14,460 nt of DNA, taken from assembly GCA_900552115.1 (NCBI GenBank), contig URYP01000053.1, positions 1 to 14,460 of the forward strand, given 5' to 3'. How positions within the stretch are numbered: position 1 is the first letter of the stretch; each line of letters starts with the position of its first letter. Below the pieces are notes generated by a model, which was given only the letters and a program-made list of their open reading frames with translations, had not been told where the DNA came from and searched no databases. The stretch is from an uncultured Oscillospiraceae bacterium (GTDB lineage: Bacteria > Bacillota > Clostridia > Oscillospirales > Acutalibacteraceae). Below are positions 1 to 7,430 of this stretch, piece after piece. The position numbers and the translations under genes were made by a program.

Positions 1-19
1 GCCGGCTTTTTTCCTTTAT

Positions 20-835
20 TCAGCCATCCATTTTTTTCTGGATAAGGAATGTCCCAAAAAAAAGCACAGCGGCGATCAGCACGATCATAGGCCCGGTGGC
101 AACCGCGTTAAAGTAGGATAGCAGCAGCCCCACGATACCGGAAAACAGGCCAAAAACCAGGGAAAGGGCGTGATAGCTCCGCACACTGCCGGCTACGTTG
201 CGCGCCGCGGCAGCCGGCAGAATCAGCATGGCATTGATGATGAGCAGTCCCACCCATTGGATGGAAAGCATCACCACCACCGCGACCAGCACCACAAAAA
301 TATTATCCATCAGCGTGGCCGGAACCCCCTGGCTGCGCGCCAGAGTAGGGCTGATGCTGACCGCATGCAGGCGGTTATACTGGGTCAGCCACAGCAAAAC
401 CGTGATCGCCAGCGTCACGCCCAGTGTGATCAGCTCTGTCTGCGAGATGCTGAGGATATCGCCGATCAGCAGCGACTGATACCGGCTGAATTCTCCTCCC
501 CGTGAGAGCAGCACAAGGCCCAGCGCGATACCGCACGAGGAAAACACTCCGATCACCGTGTCCGCGGAGGAGAGGCGGGAATGCCGGATACGGTTCATCA
601 GCAGGGCAAAAATGACGGCGAACACCACCATAACAAGCGATGTATTGCTCACGCCCAGCAGCAACCCAATACCCACGCCGGTCAGCGCCGAGTGACCCAA
701 CGCGTCGGAAAAAAAGGCCATGCCGTTGTTGACCACCAGCGTTCCGAGAAGGGAAAACAGCGGCATAATCAACACAACCGCCAGCAGGGCGTTACGCATG
801 AACGCATAGTCCCACCAGCCAAACAGCTCCTGCAT
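20..835 (-). CDS. znuB: Zinc/manganese ABC transporter permease (ABC-3 family)
   Basis: This is the integral membrane permease of a metal importer, of the ABC-3 family (ZnuB/MntB/AdcB-like). The roughly 271-residue protein is almost wholly hydrophobic, with about eight predicted membrane segments. It carries the family's typical sequence around 'FFSDALGHSALTGVGIG' near residues 42-58 and 'LLIINAMLILPAAAARN' in the second half. Its length matches the family. Two starts are possible, GTG at 838 and ATG at 835. I prefer the ATG because the GGGGGGAGG ribosome site is about seven bases from it. The start overlaps the stop of the ATPase gene by one base (TGATG), showing translational coupling. Metal specificity (Zn versus Mn) rests mainly on the His-rich loop of the neighbouring binding protein, so the znuB symbol is an inference. 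Confidence 0.9.
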   Translation of the reverse strand: MQELFGWWDYAFMRNALLAVVLIMPLFSLLGTLVVNNGMAFFSDALGHSALTGVGIGLLLGVSNTSLVMVVFAVIFALLMNRIRHSRLSSADTVIGVFSSCGIALGLVLLSRGGEFSRYQSLLIGDILSISQTELITLGVTLAITVLLWLTQYNRLHAVSISPTLARSQGVPATLMDNIFVVLVAVVVMLSIQWVGLLIINAMLILPAAAARNVAGSVRSYHALSLVFGLFSGIVGLLLSYFNAVATGPMIVLIAAVLFFGTFLIQKKMDG

Positions 836-1575
836 CACAGCGCCTCCCCCCTGGTACGGAATGCCGCCCGAAAAGCGGGCGTTTCAAAGACCTGCGCGGG
901 CGTACCCGCTTCCTGCACCGTCCGATCCAGCAATACCACGCGGTCAGCATGCCGGCGCACATAGTCGAGATCGTGCGACACCAGCAGCATCACCATATCA
1001 TCGGTTTCCTTAAGCTGCTCGATCAGCCGGTAAAATAGTTGCAGGCCGGCATTGTCCACGCCCGATACCGGTTCGTCCAAGATTAGCAAATCGGGCGCGG
1101 AATAGGTTGCAATGGCCAGCAGCACCCGCTGGAGCTCTCCGCCGGATAACCGACCGGCGGGCTTGTCCAGCAGAGATTGTGCCGAAAAGCGGGAAAAATG
1201 CTGATATATCTTCTTATACTGCCGGCGGCTGCGGGGCAGGAACGCCGGCCGCTGCGAGGTGAAAATAACGGCCATATCGTACACGGTCGCCGGCGAGCCC
1301 ACGTCGAGATTGAGCGACTGCGGCACATAGCCGATACGCGGCCGGGTCGGGGCCGGCTGGCCGTCATGGCCGCTGAACTGAATGTCCCCAGTATGGGGCA
1401 TATCCCCGAGTATGGCTTTCAGCAGGGTGGATTTCCCCGCGCCATTGCGTCCGATGATGGCCGTCAGTTCCCCGCAGTGCGCGTGCAGGTTGACATCTTC
1501 CAGCAGCAGGGTATCGCCCGCCCGCACGGTAATATGATTGATTTTCAGGCAGTGCAGCCCACATGCCGCCGTCAT
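835..1575 (-). CDS. znuC: Zinc/manganese ABC transporter ATP-binding protein
   Basis: This is the cytoplasmic ATPase that powers metal uptake through the adjacent permease. The 246-residue protein has all ABC motifs: Walker A 'GRNGAGKST' at about 42-50, a Q-loop Gln at about 86 in 'GYVPQ', signature 'LSGGE' at about 143-147, Walker B 'LLILDE' at about 163-168, and an H-loop His at about 201 in 'VSHDLDYV'. 'GYVPQSLNLD' is typical of the ZnuC/MntA branch. The ATG at 1575 overlaps the stop of the binding-protein gene by four bases (ATGA), and its own stop overlaps the permease start. The three genes therefore form one translationally coupled operon read binding protein, ATPase, permease. Nothing looks damaged. 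Confidence 0.94.
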   Translation of the reverse strand: MTAACGLHCLKINHITVRAGDTLLLEDVNLHAHCGELTAIIGRNGAGKSTLLKAILGDMPHTGDIQFSGHDGQPAPTRPRIGYVPQSLNLDVGSPATVYDMAVIFTSQRPAFLPRSRRQYKKIYQHFSRFSAQSLLDKPAGRLSGGELQRVLLAIATYSAPDLLILDEPVSGVDNAGLQLFYRLIEQLKETDDMVMLLVSHDLDYVRRHADRVVLLDRTVQEAGTPAQVFETPAFRAAFRTRGEAL

Positions 1576-2516
1576 TGTCCTTCCCCCTCCGCTGCCCGGA
1601 TCTGTTCCAGATTGGCCGTCATGGCATTCAGCCAGGCGTCTTTTTCCAGTGGTCCGCGCACAGCCATGTCCAGTGTCAGCTTTTGGCTTTGTTTTGCCCG
1701 CTTGCCAAGATAATCGTAGTCATCGGATGGATACTGCGAATCGTAGAGCAGCCACAGGCGATGGTCGGGCCGAATGGCCTGCTCGGCCTGCACCAGGGTG
1801 GAGGCCGATACCGGTTCGTCTTCCCCAATGGGGATGTCCGCCAGCACGGTCACCCCCAGATCCTGCGCCAGATACGCCAGCGATTCATGAAACAGGATGG
1901 TGTCGGTCGGTGTCAGGCTGGCGGCGGTTTCTTCCACCTGCTGTTCTATTCCCTCAATCTGCCGCAAATACCGCTGCGTATTGGCCCGGTATGCCGCCGC
2001 ATGCTCCGGATCGAGCCGAATGAGGGCATCGCTCAAATTTTGGATTTGGCGGGCATATCGTGTGGGACTGGTCCAGATATGCTCATTATACAGCGCGTGG
2101 ATTTCCCCGTTCTCATGCTCATGGGCATGGTCGCTTTTCAGTAAATCGATTCCCTGAGACAGGTCCACTACCGGCACATCGTCAAGCCCCTCCAGCGCCC
2201 CGTCCAGAAAGGACTCCGCGCCCGCGCCGCTAAGCACCACGACGTCGGCCGATTCCAGGGCCATCTGGTTGTCAGGGGAGAGCTGATAATCGTGCAGGCA
2301 GCCCGTCTGGGGACCGGCCAGCGTCTGAAGGGCCACGCCCTCAACACCATCGGCCAGATTGAGCGCCGCGATATAGACAGGATAGAAAGAGGTAACGATT
2401 GTCCATTCGTCCTCCTTGCGCTTATGGGATACGCCGGTAAAGGCCGTTATGACCGATGCCGCCAGTACGATACCGGCCATCAGCAGGGCCACCGCGCCCA
2501 TTTTTTGTTTGCTCAT
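1572..2516 (-). CDS. znuA: Zinc ABC transporter substrate-binding protein
   Basis: This is an extracytoplasmic cluster A-I metal-binding protein (ZnuA/AdcA/MntC family) that delivers metal to the downstream permease. Likely metal ligands are His75 in 'CLHDYQLSP', His146 in 'NEHIWTSP', His210 in 'ILFHESLAY' and an acidic residue near Asp259 in 'LYDSQYP'. A short His/Glu-rich stretch at about 130-140 (HAHEHENGEIH) resembles the zinc-scavenging loop of zinc-specific members. The N-terminus (about residues 7-27) is a hydrophobic signal or anchor with no lipobox cysteine, which is unusual for a Gram-positive binding protein. It may stay anchored by that helix or be cleaved. The length of 314 residues is normal. 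The ribosome site before ATG 2516 is weak and distant (GGAAAGGAAG). Confidence 0.92.
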   Translation of the reverse strand: MSKQKMGAVALLMAGIVLAASVITAFTGVSHKRKEDEWTIVTSFYPVYIAALNLADGVEGVALQTLAGPQTGCLHDYQLSPDNQMALESADVVVLSGAGAESFLDGALEGLDDVPVVDLSQGIDLLKSDHAHEHENGEIHALYNEHIWTSPTRYARQIQNLSDALIRLDPEHAAAYRANTQRYLRQIEGIEQQVEETAASLTPTDTILFHESLAYLAQDLGVTVLADIPIGEDEPVSASTLVQAEQAIRPDHRLWLLYDSQYPSDDYDYLGKRAKQSQKLTLDMAVRGPLEKDAWLNAMTANLEQIRAAEGEGQ

Positions 2517-2569
2517 ACCCGTCCGGTCTTCCTTTCCACATCATCCATGTTTGTCCGTTCCAGTAAAAT

Positions 2570-2598
2570 AGTATACCATGGCGGCATGTAAAATAAAA
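2570..2598 (-). promoter_or_regulatory. Candidate promoter of the metal-uptake operon
   Basis: On the minus strand a good -10 TATACT (2570-2575) lies 17 bases from a poor -35 TTTTAT (2593-2598). An imperfect CATG-GCGG-CATG inverted arrangement at 2577-2588 sits in the spacer, where a Fur/Zur-type metal repressor could bind. It does not clearly match a known Zur, AdcR or MntR box. The regulatory reading is inference. Confidence 0.4.
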
Positions 2599-2644
2599 GG
2601 ATTTTTGCGTGCCCCTTCACCGGGGATTCTTCTCCGATTTATTC

Positions 2645-2673
2645 TTGCTTTTACAGGCAAAGTACGGTATGCT
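2645..2673 (+). promoter_or_regulatory. Candidate promoter of the hydrolase operon
   Basis: TTGCTT (2645-2650), a 17-base spacer and TATGCT (2668-2673) form a reasonable sigma-A promoter. It sits about 75 bases before the ATG at 2749, which has a clear AAAGGAG ribosome site at 2737-2743. It is divergent from the metal-uptake promoter. Confidence 0.6.
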
Positions 2674-2748
2674 GAAAGTATATCTTAATAAGGCGGGGTA
2701 TCCGCCCGGCAAAAGGCGCCGTCCACGCCTTATTGGAAAGGAGTCCGT

Positions 2749-3897
2749 ATGCCCAGTTTCAAAAGCAAGCTGCTCAGCGGCACCATCAGAAGCGTAAAGC
2801 CGCTCCTGACCGGCATCAACATTCCCGGGCAGCGCAAAGGGATGGATCTGCTGCGGTATATTCACCCCAAGCCCAAATCCGTCCGGCTGGAAAAGGTCAA
2901 AGACGCCCCCTTGGCGGGTATATGGGCCATTCCGGAACATCCCGAGGAGGGGAAAGCCATCCTCTATTCCCACGGGGGATCGTATGTGTCCGGTTCCCCT
3001 TCGACCCATGAGGCCATCATCGCCCGTCTGGCGGAGCAGTGCTCCCTGCCGGTGTTCGCCTACGATTACCGCCTGGCCCCGGAGCATCCCTTTCCCGCCG
3101 CCCTTGAGGACGCATGCGCGGCGGTTGATTACCTGGCGGAGCAGGGATATCCCCCGGAGCGCCTGGCCTTCTGCGGCGATTCGGCCGGCGGTGGACTGAC
3201 ACTGGCGCTCACCATGAAGCTGCGGGAACTGGGCCGCGGACGGCCCGCCGCCCTCGTGGTTCTGTCCCCCTGGGCCGACCTCACCGAGACCAGCGATTCC
3301 CACTTTGAAAAGGATGACAGCGACCCCATCCTGTCCAGCGAGGAGCTGCGCAACACCGCGCCGCTCTATGCCGGGAAAGAGGATTTGCGCCATCCCTATA
3401 TATCCCCGCTTTTCGGGGATTTTACCGGATTTCCCCCTACCCTGATTCAAGTGGGGACCAACGAAATTCTGCTGGATGACTCCCTGGGCCTGGCCCAAAA
3501 AATGGAAGCGCAGAACGTCGAAGTGGATATCGACGTGTTTGACGGCATGTGGCATGTGTGGCACTCGTTTGATATCCCGGAAGCACACACCGCCATTCAG
3601 AAAATTGCCCGCTTTGTGGATACCGCCTTGGAAGTAAACGGCCTCAAAAAGCGCACCGTGCGGCCGGGAACCGTTTACCGGCACTTTAAGGGAAAAGAAT
3701 ACCGCGTACTCGAAGTGGCGCGCCACAGTGAAACACTGGAAAAAATGGTGGTATACCAGCAGTTGTACGGTGACCACGGCATCTGGGTGCGCCCTTTAGA
3801 CATGTTCCTGGACATTGTTGAACGGGACGGTTGCCGCCAGCCGCGTTTTATTGAGGCGGAGGGCGCCTCCGCCGACACGCAGGAGGGCCAGTCATGA
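2749..3897 (+). CDS. HSL-family alpha/beta hydrolase fused to a DUF1653 domain
   Basis: The 382-residue protein has two parts. Residues 1 to about 297 are a hormone-sensitive-lipase-type alpha/beta hydrolase, likely a cytoplasmic carboxylesterase. It shows an oxyanion-hole HGG at 75-77 ('YSHGGSYVSG'), the nucleophile elbow GDSAGG at 143-148 with Ser145, a probable acid in 'GTNEILLDDS' (Glu239 where most relatives have Asp, or Asp243), and the catalytic His near 269 in 'GMWHVW'. Residues about 307-367 match DUF1653 ('YRHFKGKEYRVLEVARHSE', 'WVRPLDMF', 'PRF'). That domain is usually a separate protein of about 70 residues with unknown function. There is no signal peptide. The reading frame is continuous through the junction. 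The stop overlaps the next start by four bases (ATGA), so this is the first gene of an operon. The natural substrate is unknown. Confidence 0.93.
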   Translation: MPSFKSKLLSGTIRSVKPLLTGINIPGQRKGMDLLRYIHPKPKSVRLEKVKDAPLAGIWAIPEHPEEGKAILYSHGGSYVSGSPSTHEAIIARLAEQCSLPVFAYDYRLAPEHPFPAALEDACAAVDYLAEQGYPPERLAFCGDSAGGGLTLALTMKLRELGRGRPAALVVLSPWADLTETSDSHFEKDDSDPILSSEELRNTAPLYAGKEDLRHPYISPLFGDFTGFPPTLIQVGTNEILLDDSLGLAQKMEAQNVEVDIDVFDGMWHVWHSFDIPEAHTAIQKIARFVDTALEVNGLKKRTVRPGTVYRHFKGKEYRVLEVARHSETLEKMVVYQQLYGDHGIWVRPLDMFLDIVERDGCRQPRFIEAEGASADTQEGQS

Positions 3898-4829
3898 TTA
3901 TCAGCGCCAGCCGCCGCACCGATATCCCCTCCTGTTACTCTTCCTGGTTCATAAACCGGCTGCGGGAGGGGTTTGTCCTGGTTGAGCAGCCTTATCACGC
4001 ACACCGCCTGACACGGCTGTTGCTCTCCCCCGATACGGTGGACGCCATCGTATTTTGGACTAAAAACCCGGCCCCCATGGAAAATCGGCTGTCAGAGATA
4101 TCCGATCTTGGCTACCCGTTTTATTTCCAGTTCACCTTAACGCCCTACGGCAAAAAGTGGGAAACCCATTTACCAGCCGTAAAACAGCGGATCGAGACTT
4201 TCCGCCGGCTATCGCTTACCATTGGCAAAGAGCGGATGGTATGGCGGTACGATCCCATTATCCTCGACGACGTCAGTCCGGCCTCCTATCACATCGAGCA
4301 TTTCGGCAGACTTTGTGAAGCGCTTCATCCCTATACCGACCAATGCATAATCAGCTTTGTGGACGCTTACGCGCATAACCGGAACCGGATTTCTCCTATA
4401 AGCGGCGCCCAAATGCGGGCCATGGCCAAAGCCCTGTCGGGCATCGCCGCCTCTCGCGGCCTGCGGGTATCCGCCTGCTGTGAAACGCTGGATCTGACAA
4501 ACTGCGGCGTATCCAGGGCGTCCTGTATCGACCGAGACCGCATAGAACGGCTGGTTGGCTGTTCCCTGCACGCGCGCAAGGATTCCGGCCAGCGCCCGGC
4601 TTGCGGGTGTGTGGAAAGCGTGGATATCGGCGCCTACGGAACATGCCTTAATGGCTGTCTCTATTGCTATGCTACCCGCAGCCGTTCCTCAGCGCAGCGC
4701 CGGTACGCCCAGCACGATCCCCGCTCGCCCCTGCTGACCGGATGGCCGCGCGGCGACGAACAAATAACCGAAAAACAGGGCGTATCCCTGAAAGCCATTC
4801 AAACCAGCCTGTTCGATACTCCCTTGTAA
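3894..4829 (+). CDS. DUF1848 family protein with C-terminal Fe-S-like cysteine cluster
   Basis: The 311-residue protein belongs to the uncharacterised DUF1848 family, recognised by the N-terminal 'MIISASRRTDIPS', then 'AIVFWTKNPAPM', 'YFQFTLTPYG' and 'MVWRYDPIIL'. Its C-terminal region has a CX3CX2C cluster (Cys251, Cys255, Cys258 in 'GTCLNGCLYCYA') plus a CGC pair at 237-239. The triplet has the spacing of radical SAM 4Fe-4S sites, but lies near the C-terminus rather than the N-terminus. The family is known for this feature, and its reaction is not established. The start ATG at 3894 overlaps the hydrolase stop, so translation is probably coupled. A radical-SAM-like or other Fe-S chemistry is inference. 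Confidence 0.9.
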   Translation: MIISASRRTDIPSCYSSWFINRLREGFVLVEQPYHAHRLTRLLLSPDTVDAIVFWTKNPAPMENRLSEISDLGYPFYFQFTLTPYGKKWETHLPAVKQRIETFRRLSLTIGKERMVWRYDPIILDDVSPASYHIEHFGRLCEALHPYTDQCIISFVDAYAHNRNRISPISGAQMRAMAKALSGIAASRGLRVSACCETLDLTNCGVSRASCIDRDRIERLVGCSLHARKDSGQRPACGCVESVDIGAYGTCLNGCLYCYATRSRSSAQRRYAQHDPRSPLLTGWPRGDEQITEKQGVSLKAIQTSLFDTPL

Positions 4830-4855
4830 TTTTATTGAAACCGGAGCCATGCCTT

Positions 4856-6133
4856 ATGCAAGAAAAGTCGTTAAACGCCTGGTACACCTTGGATAATTCG
4901 GCCAAAATTTATCCGGCGGTAATGTCCCGGCGATGGGCGGCGGTGTTCCGTGTCAGCATTACCCTGACCGAACCCATCGACCCCGCCATATTGCAAAATG
5001 CCCTCGAGGATACGGTGGCCCGTATCCCGGCCTTCCGCCTGTCCCTGCATAAAGGGGTTTTCTGGTATTATCTCGATACGAACGCCCAGCCGCCCCACGT
5101 GGAGCCGGATGTCAACAATCCCTGTAAAAAAATTGACAAGCGGGAGAACGGCGGCTACTGTTTCCGGGTGAGGTATTACCGCTGCCGGATTGCCCTGGAG
5201 CTGTTTCATTCCATCTCCGACGGTACCGGCGCCATGGTCTTTTTAAAAACGCTGGCCGCCCGGTACCTGCAGCTTCTGGGTCACTCCATTCCCGCAACCG
5301 ACGGCATTTTGGACTGCTCGCAACCGCCCCGGCCGGAGGAGATGGAGGACAGCCATGCCAAATACGCGGCTTTTCGGCATGTGGAAAGCCGACGCGAAGC
5401 CCGCGCCTATCATCCGGATATGACCCGCCTGCCCATACCCCGTGTACGTATCGTCACCGGCCGCATGCCGGTGGAGCAGGTACACGAACGAGCCAAGGCC
5501 CTGGGTGTCACCATTAACGAATATCTTGCCGGCGCGCTCTGCTATGCGTTTTATCGACGCCAGCAGCAGGAAGAAAACCGGCGGCAATATCCGGTAAAAA
5601 TCAGCATTCCCATCAATATGCGTAGTTTCTATCCGTCCGAAACGGTCCGTAATTTCGCGTTGTTTGTGAATCCCGGCGTGGACCCGCGGTATGGGGAATA
5701 CACATTTGAGGAGATCGTTCAGCACATTCATCATTTCATGCGGCTGCGGCTGAACGAAAAATACCTGAATGCGGTACTGTCCGCCAACGTGGGCAACGAA
5801 CAGAACCCGGCCATGCGGGCCGTGCCCCTATTTTTAAAAAATATGGTGATGGGGCTGGCTTACCGCCTATACGGCGAAAGCCGGTATAGCGTGGGATTCT
5901 CCAACCTGGGTGTTATGACCGTCCCCCCGGAAATGGATTCCTTTGTAGAACGGTTTGATTTTTATATGGGCCCGCCGCGCTACAATACGCACGGCACAAC
6001 AGCCGTCAGCTTTCATGGGCAATTGTATTTAACCGTTGTCAGCGTGGTGGAGGAAACAGACGTGGAACGCCTGTTGTTTACCGAACTTACGCAAAGAGGC
6101 GTTCATGTGACCGTGGAAAGCAACCAAAACTGA
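4856..6133 (+). CDS. Condensation-domain/alcohol acetyltransferase-like protein
   Basis: This is a 425-residue protein of the CoA-dependent acyltransferase superfamily (chloramphenicol acetyltransferase, NRPS condensation and alcohol acetyltransferase-like folds). The key motif is HSISDG at 118-123, matching the catalytic HxxxDG (His118, Asp122, Gly123). 'ISIPINMRSFYPSETVRNFA' in the middle is typical of stand-alone condensation-like proteins. It probably transfers an acyl group to an alcohol or amine, but neither donor nor acceptor can be read from the sequence. No carrier protein or adenylation domain is nearby, which argues against classical peptide synthesis. I chose ATG 4856, with GGAG at 4843-4846, over an in-frame start at 4664 that would overlap the previous gene by 166 bases. 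The gap to the previous gene is 26 bases. Confidence 0.85.
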   Translation: MQEKSLNAWYTLDNSAKIYPAVMSRRWAAVFRVSITLTEPIDPAILQNALEDTVARIPAFRLSLHKGVFWYYLDTNAQPPHVEPDVNNPCKKIDKRENGGYCFRVRYYRCRIALELFHSISDGTGAMVFLKTLAARYLQLLGHSIPATDGILDCSQPPRPEEMEDSHAKYAAFRHVESRREARAYHPDMTRLPIPRVRIVTGRMPVEQVHERAKALGVTINEYLAGALCYAFYRRQQQEENRRQYPVKISIPINMRSFYPSETVRNFALFVNPGVDPRYGEYTFEEIVQHIHHFMRLRLNEKYLNAVLSANVGNEQNPAMRAVPLFLKNMVMGLAYRLYGESRYSVGFSNLGVMTVPPEMDSFVERFDFYMGPPRYNTHGTTAVSFHGQLYLTVVSVVEETDVERLLFTELTQRGVHVTVESNQN

Positions 6134-6152
6134 CCGGAAAGGAGCAGGACTC

Positions 6153-6860
6153 ATGTCTTATTGTGTAAACTGCGGGGTGGAACTGGCCGATTCCGAGCGG
6201 GCCTGTCCGCTTTGCGGCGTGGAAGTCATCAATCCGGCGCATCCCTATGATCCCCGGACGCCCAAACCCTTTCCCCCGGCATTGGATTTGTTGATGCCGC
6301 CGGACAACCGGAAGTTTCTTTCCGCGGTCATCACCCTGCTGCTGTCGCTTCCCGCCGCCGTGTGTCTGGCCTGCGATCTGGCCTATACCGGAGGGGTTGG
6401 TTGGTCGGTATTGGTGGCCGGCGCCATGGCGGCGCTGTGGATTTTTATTGTCCCAATGCTGCTTTTGCGCCGGCACAAAATCCTCCTGGGAGCGGTACTG
6501 GATACTGGGGCGCTGCTGATGTATCTTTGGCTGGTGGAACGTTTTGTATCCGGCGGCAGCTGGTTTCGGGAAATGGCTTTGCCCATGGTCCTGCTGCTGG
6601 CCATAATCGTGCTGGTTGACTATCTTCTCATATCCTATGTCGTTCACGGTAAGTTCCGGCAGGCCGCCCTGGGTGTGGCGTCGACCCTAATCCTGCTGTT
6701 TGGTATAGAAATCTGTGTCAATCGCTATCTGGGCCAGCCGGTCCATTTATCCTGGTCCCTGATCGTCGCCATTCCCTGTGTTATCCTCACCCTTCTTCTG
6801 CTAATACTGGGACGCCGGGAGCGCTTCAAAGCACAGATGAAAAAGCGGTTGCACCTATAA
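6153..6860 (+). CDS. Zinc-ribbon membrane protein (DUF6320-like)
   Basis: The 235-residue protein starts with a short zinc ribbon (Cys4, Cys7, Cys18, Cys21 in 'YCVNCGVEL' and 'CPLCGVEVINP'). A proline-rich linker follows, then about six predicted membrane helices (roughly 57-77, 84-105, 113-130, 142-163, 170-187, 200-220) and a basic C-terminal tail. The architecture resembles the DUF6320 family, which from memory often sits beside condensation-like acyltransferases and alpha/beta hydrolases in Clostridia. The function is unknown. It may anchor the operon's enzymes at the membrane. It begins 19 bases after the acyltransferase gene with a good GGAAAGGAG ribosome site and is the last gene before a strong terminator. 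Confidence 0.82.
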   Translation: MSYCVNCGVELADSERACPLCGVEVINPAHPYDPRTPKPFPPALDLLMPPDNRKFLSAVITLLLSLPAAVCLACDLAYTGGVGWSVLVAGAMAALWIFIVPMLLLRRHKILLGAVLDTGALLMYLWLVERFVSGGSWFREMALPMVLLLAIIVLVDYLLISYVVHGKFRQAALGVASTLILLFGIEICVNRYLGQPVHLSWSLIVAIPCVILTLLLLILGRRERFKAQMKKRLHL

Positions 6861-6894
6861 AGAATCCGTACGCACATAGAAACATTATGAATAA

Positions 6895-6935
6895 GGCCCG
6901 GTTCCACCATTAATAGCGGTGGAATCGGGCCTTTT
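6895..6935 (+). terminator. Rho-independent terminator of the hydrolase operon
   Basis: Arms 6895-6908 and 6918-6931 form a 14-pair GC-rich stem (one G-T wobble) with a nine-base loop, followed by TTTT at 6932-6935. It closes the four-gene unit begun at 2749. Confidence 0.9.
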
Positions 6936-6948
6936 GCGTGCTTACCCC

Positions 6949-6977
6949 TTGCGTCAGAGTGCCGCGCCGTTTATAAT
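6949..6977 (+). promoter_or_regulatory. Promoter of the cupin gene
   Basis: TTGCGT (6949-6954), a 17-base spacer and a perfect TATAAT (6972-6977) lie just after the upstream terminator and about 50 bases before the cupin start. The cupin is therefore probably a single-gene transcript. Confidence 0.75.
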
Positions 6978-7029
6978 AAATATAGTCATTTTTACCGTAA
7001 ACGATACGCTGTCTGTGAAAGGATGGATG

Positions 7030-7392
7030 ATGTACATGGTCAAGCAGTCCACAACCATGCCGGACGAATTCCGGCCGCGTATGCGGGACGGCGAGGGTAC
7101 CGTCCAGCTAACCTCAGTGTTTTCTCCCGACGAATACCGCTCCAACACCCGGCTGATCTCCCGCATCACTCTGCCGGCAGGCGCTTCCATCGGCTATCAT
7201 ATCCATGAGCAGGAGGAAGAATTCTTCTACGTCCTGGCCGGGGAAGCGGAATTTAACGATAACGGCACAATCGTGCGGATACGGGCCGGGGATGCCACCG
7301 TAACCCGCGGCGGCGAAGGGCATTCTGTACACAACGACGGGAACGTCCCCTTTGAAATGCTGGCCGTTATTGTCACCTATCCACAGGTGTAA
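7030..7392 (+). CDS. Small single-domain cupin protein
   Basis: This protein of about 120 residues has the cupin barrel signature. Motif 1 'GYHIHEQEEEFFYVLAG' carries the two His and the Glu that normally hold a metal ion, and motif 2 'RAGDATVTRGGEGHSVHN' carries the later His. Small cupins of this form can be isomerases, dioxygenases or binding proteins, and the specific role cannot be told. ATGs at 7027, 7030 and 7036 are in frame. AAAGGAT at 7018-7024 suits 7030 best, with 7036 also possible. A start at 6919 would lie inside the upstream terminator and is rejected. The gene stands alone between its own promoter and a bidirectional terminator. Confidence 0.88.
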   Translation: MYMVKQSTTMPDEFRPRMRDGEGTVQLTSVFSPDEYRSNTRLISRITLPAGASIGYHIHEQEEEFFYVLAGEAEFNDNGTIVRIRAGDATVTRGGEGHSVHNDGNVPFEMLAVIVTYPQV

Positions 7393-7430
7393 AAAAACGG
7401 TGCGGCGCCTTTAGGCGTCGTACCGTTTTA
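7391..7430. terminator. Bidirectional terminator between cupin and DegV genes
   Basis: A 13-pair stem (7397-7409 with 7414-7426, two G-T wobbles) has a TTTA loop. A-residues at 7391-7397 and T-residues at 7426-7429 give a U-run on either strand. The DegV stop codon (7411-7413) lies mostly in the loop. Confidence 0.85.

Noticed and set aside
1..19. Start of a gene downstream of the metal-uptake operon on the minus strand
   Set aside because: An AAAGGAA-like site is visible but the window ends before any start codon, so it cannot be supported.
2617..3777. Long minus-strand open frame (386 codons) opposite the hydrolase gene
   Set aside because: The plus-strand frame encodes a clear hydrolase with catalytic motifs plus DUF1653. 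The minus-strand product has no recognisable domain and is a shadow of GC-rich coding sequence.
4664..4855. Upstream in-frame extension of the acyltransferase-like gene
   Set aside because: It overlaps the end of the DUF1848 gene, is low-complexity and basic, and lacks a ribosome site. ATG 4856 has one and starts a natural N-terminus.
6919..7029. Upstream in-frame extension of the cupin gene
   Set aside because: It begins inside the terminator stem and spans the TATAAT promoter.
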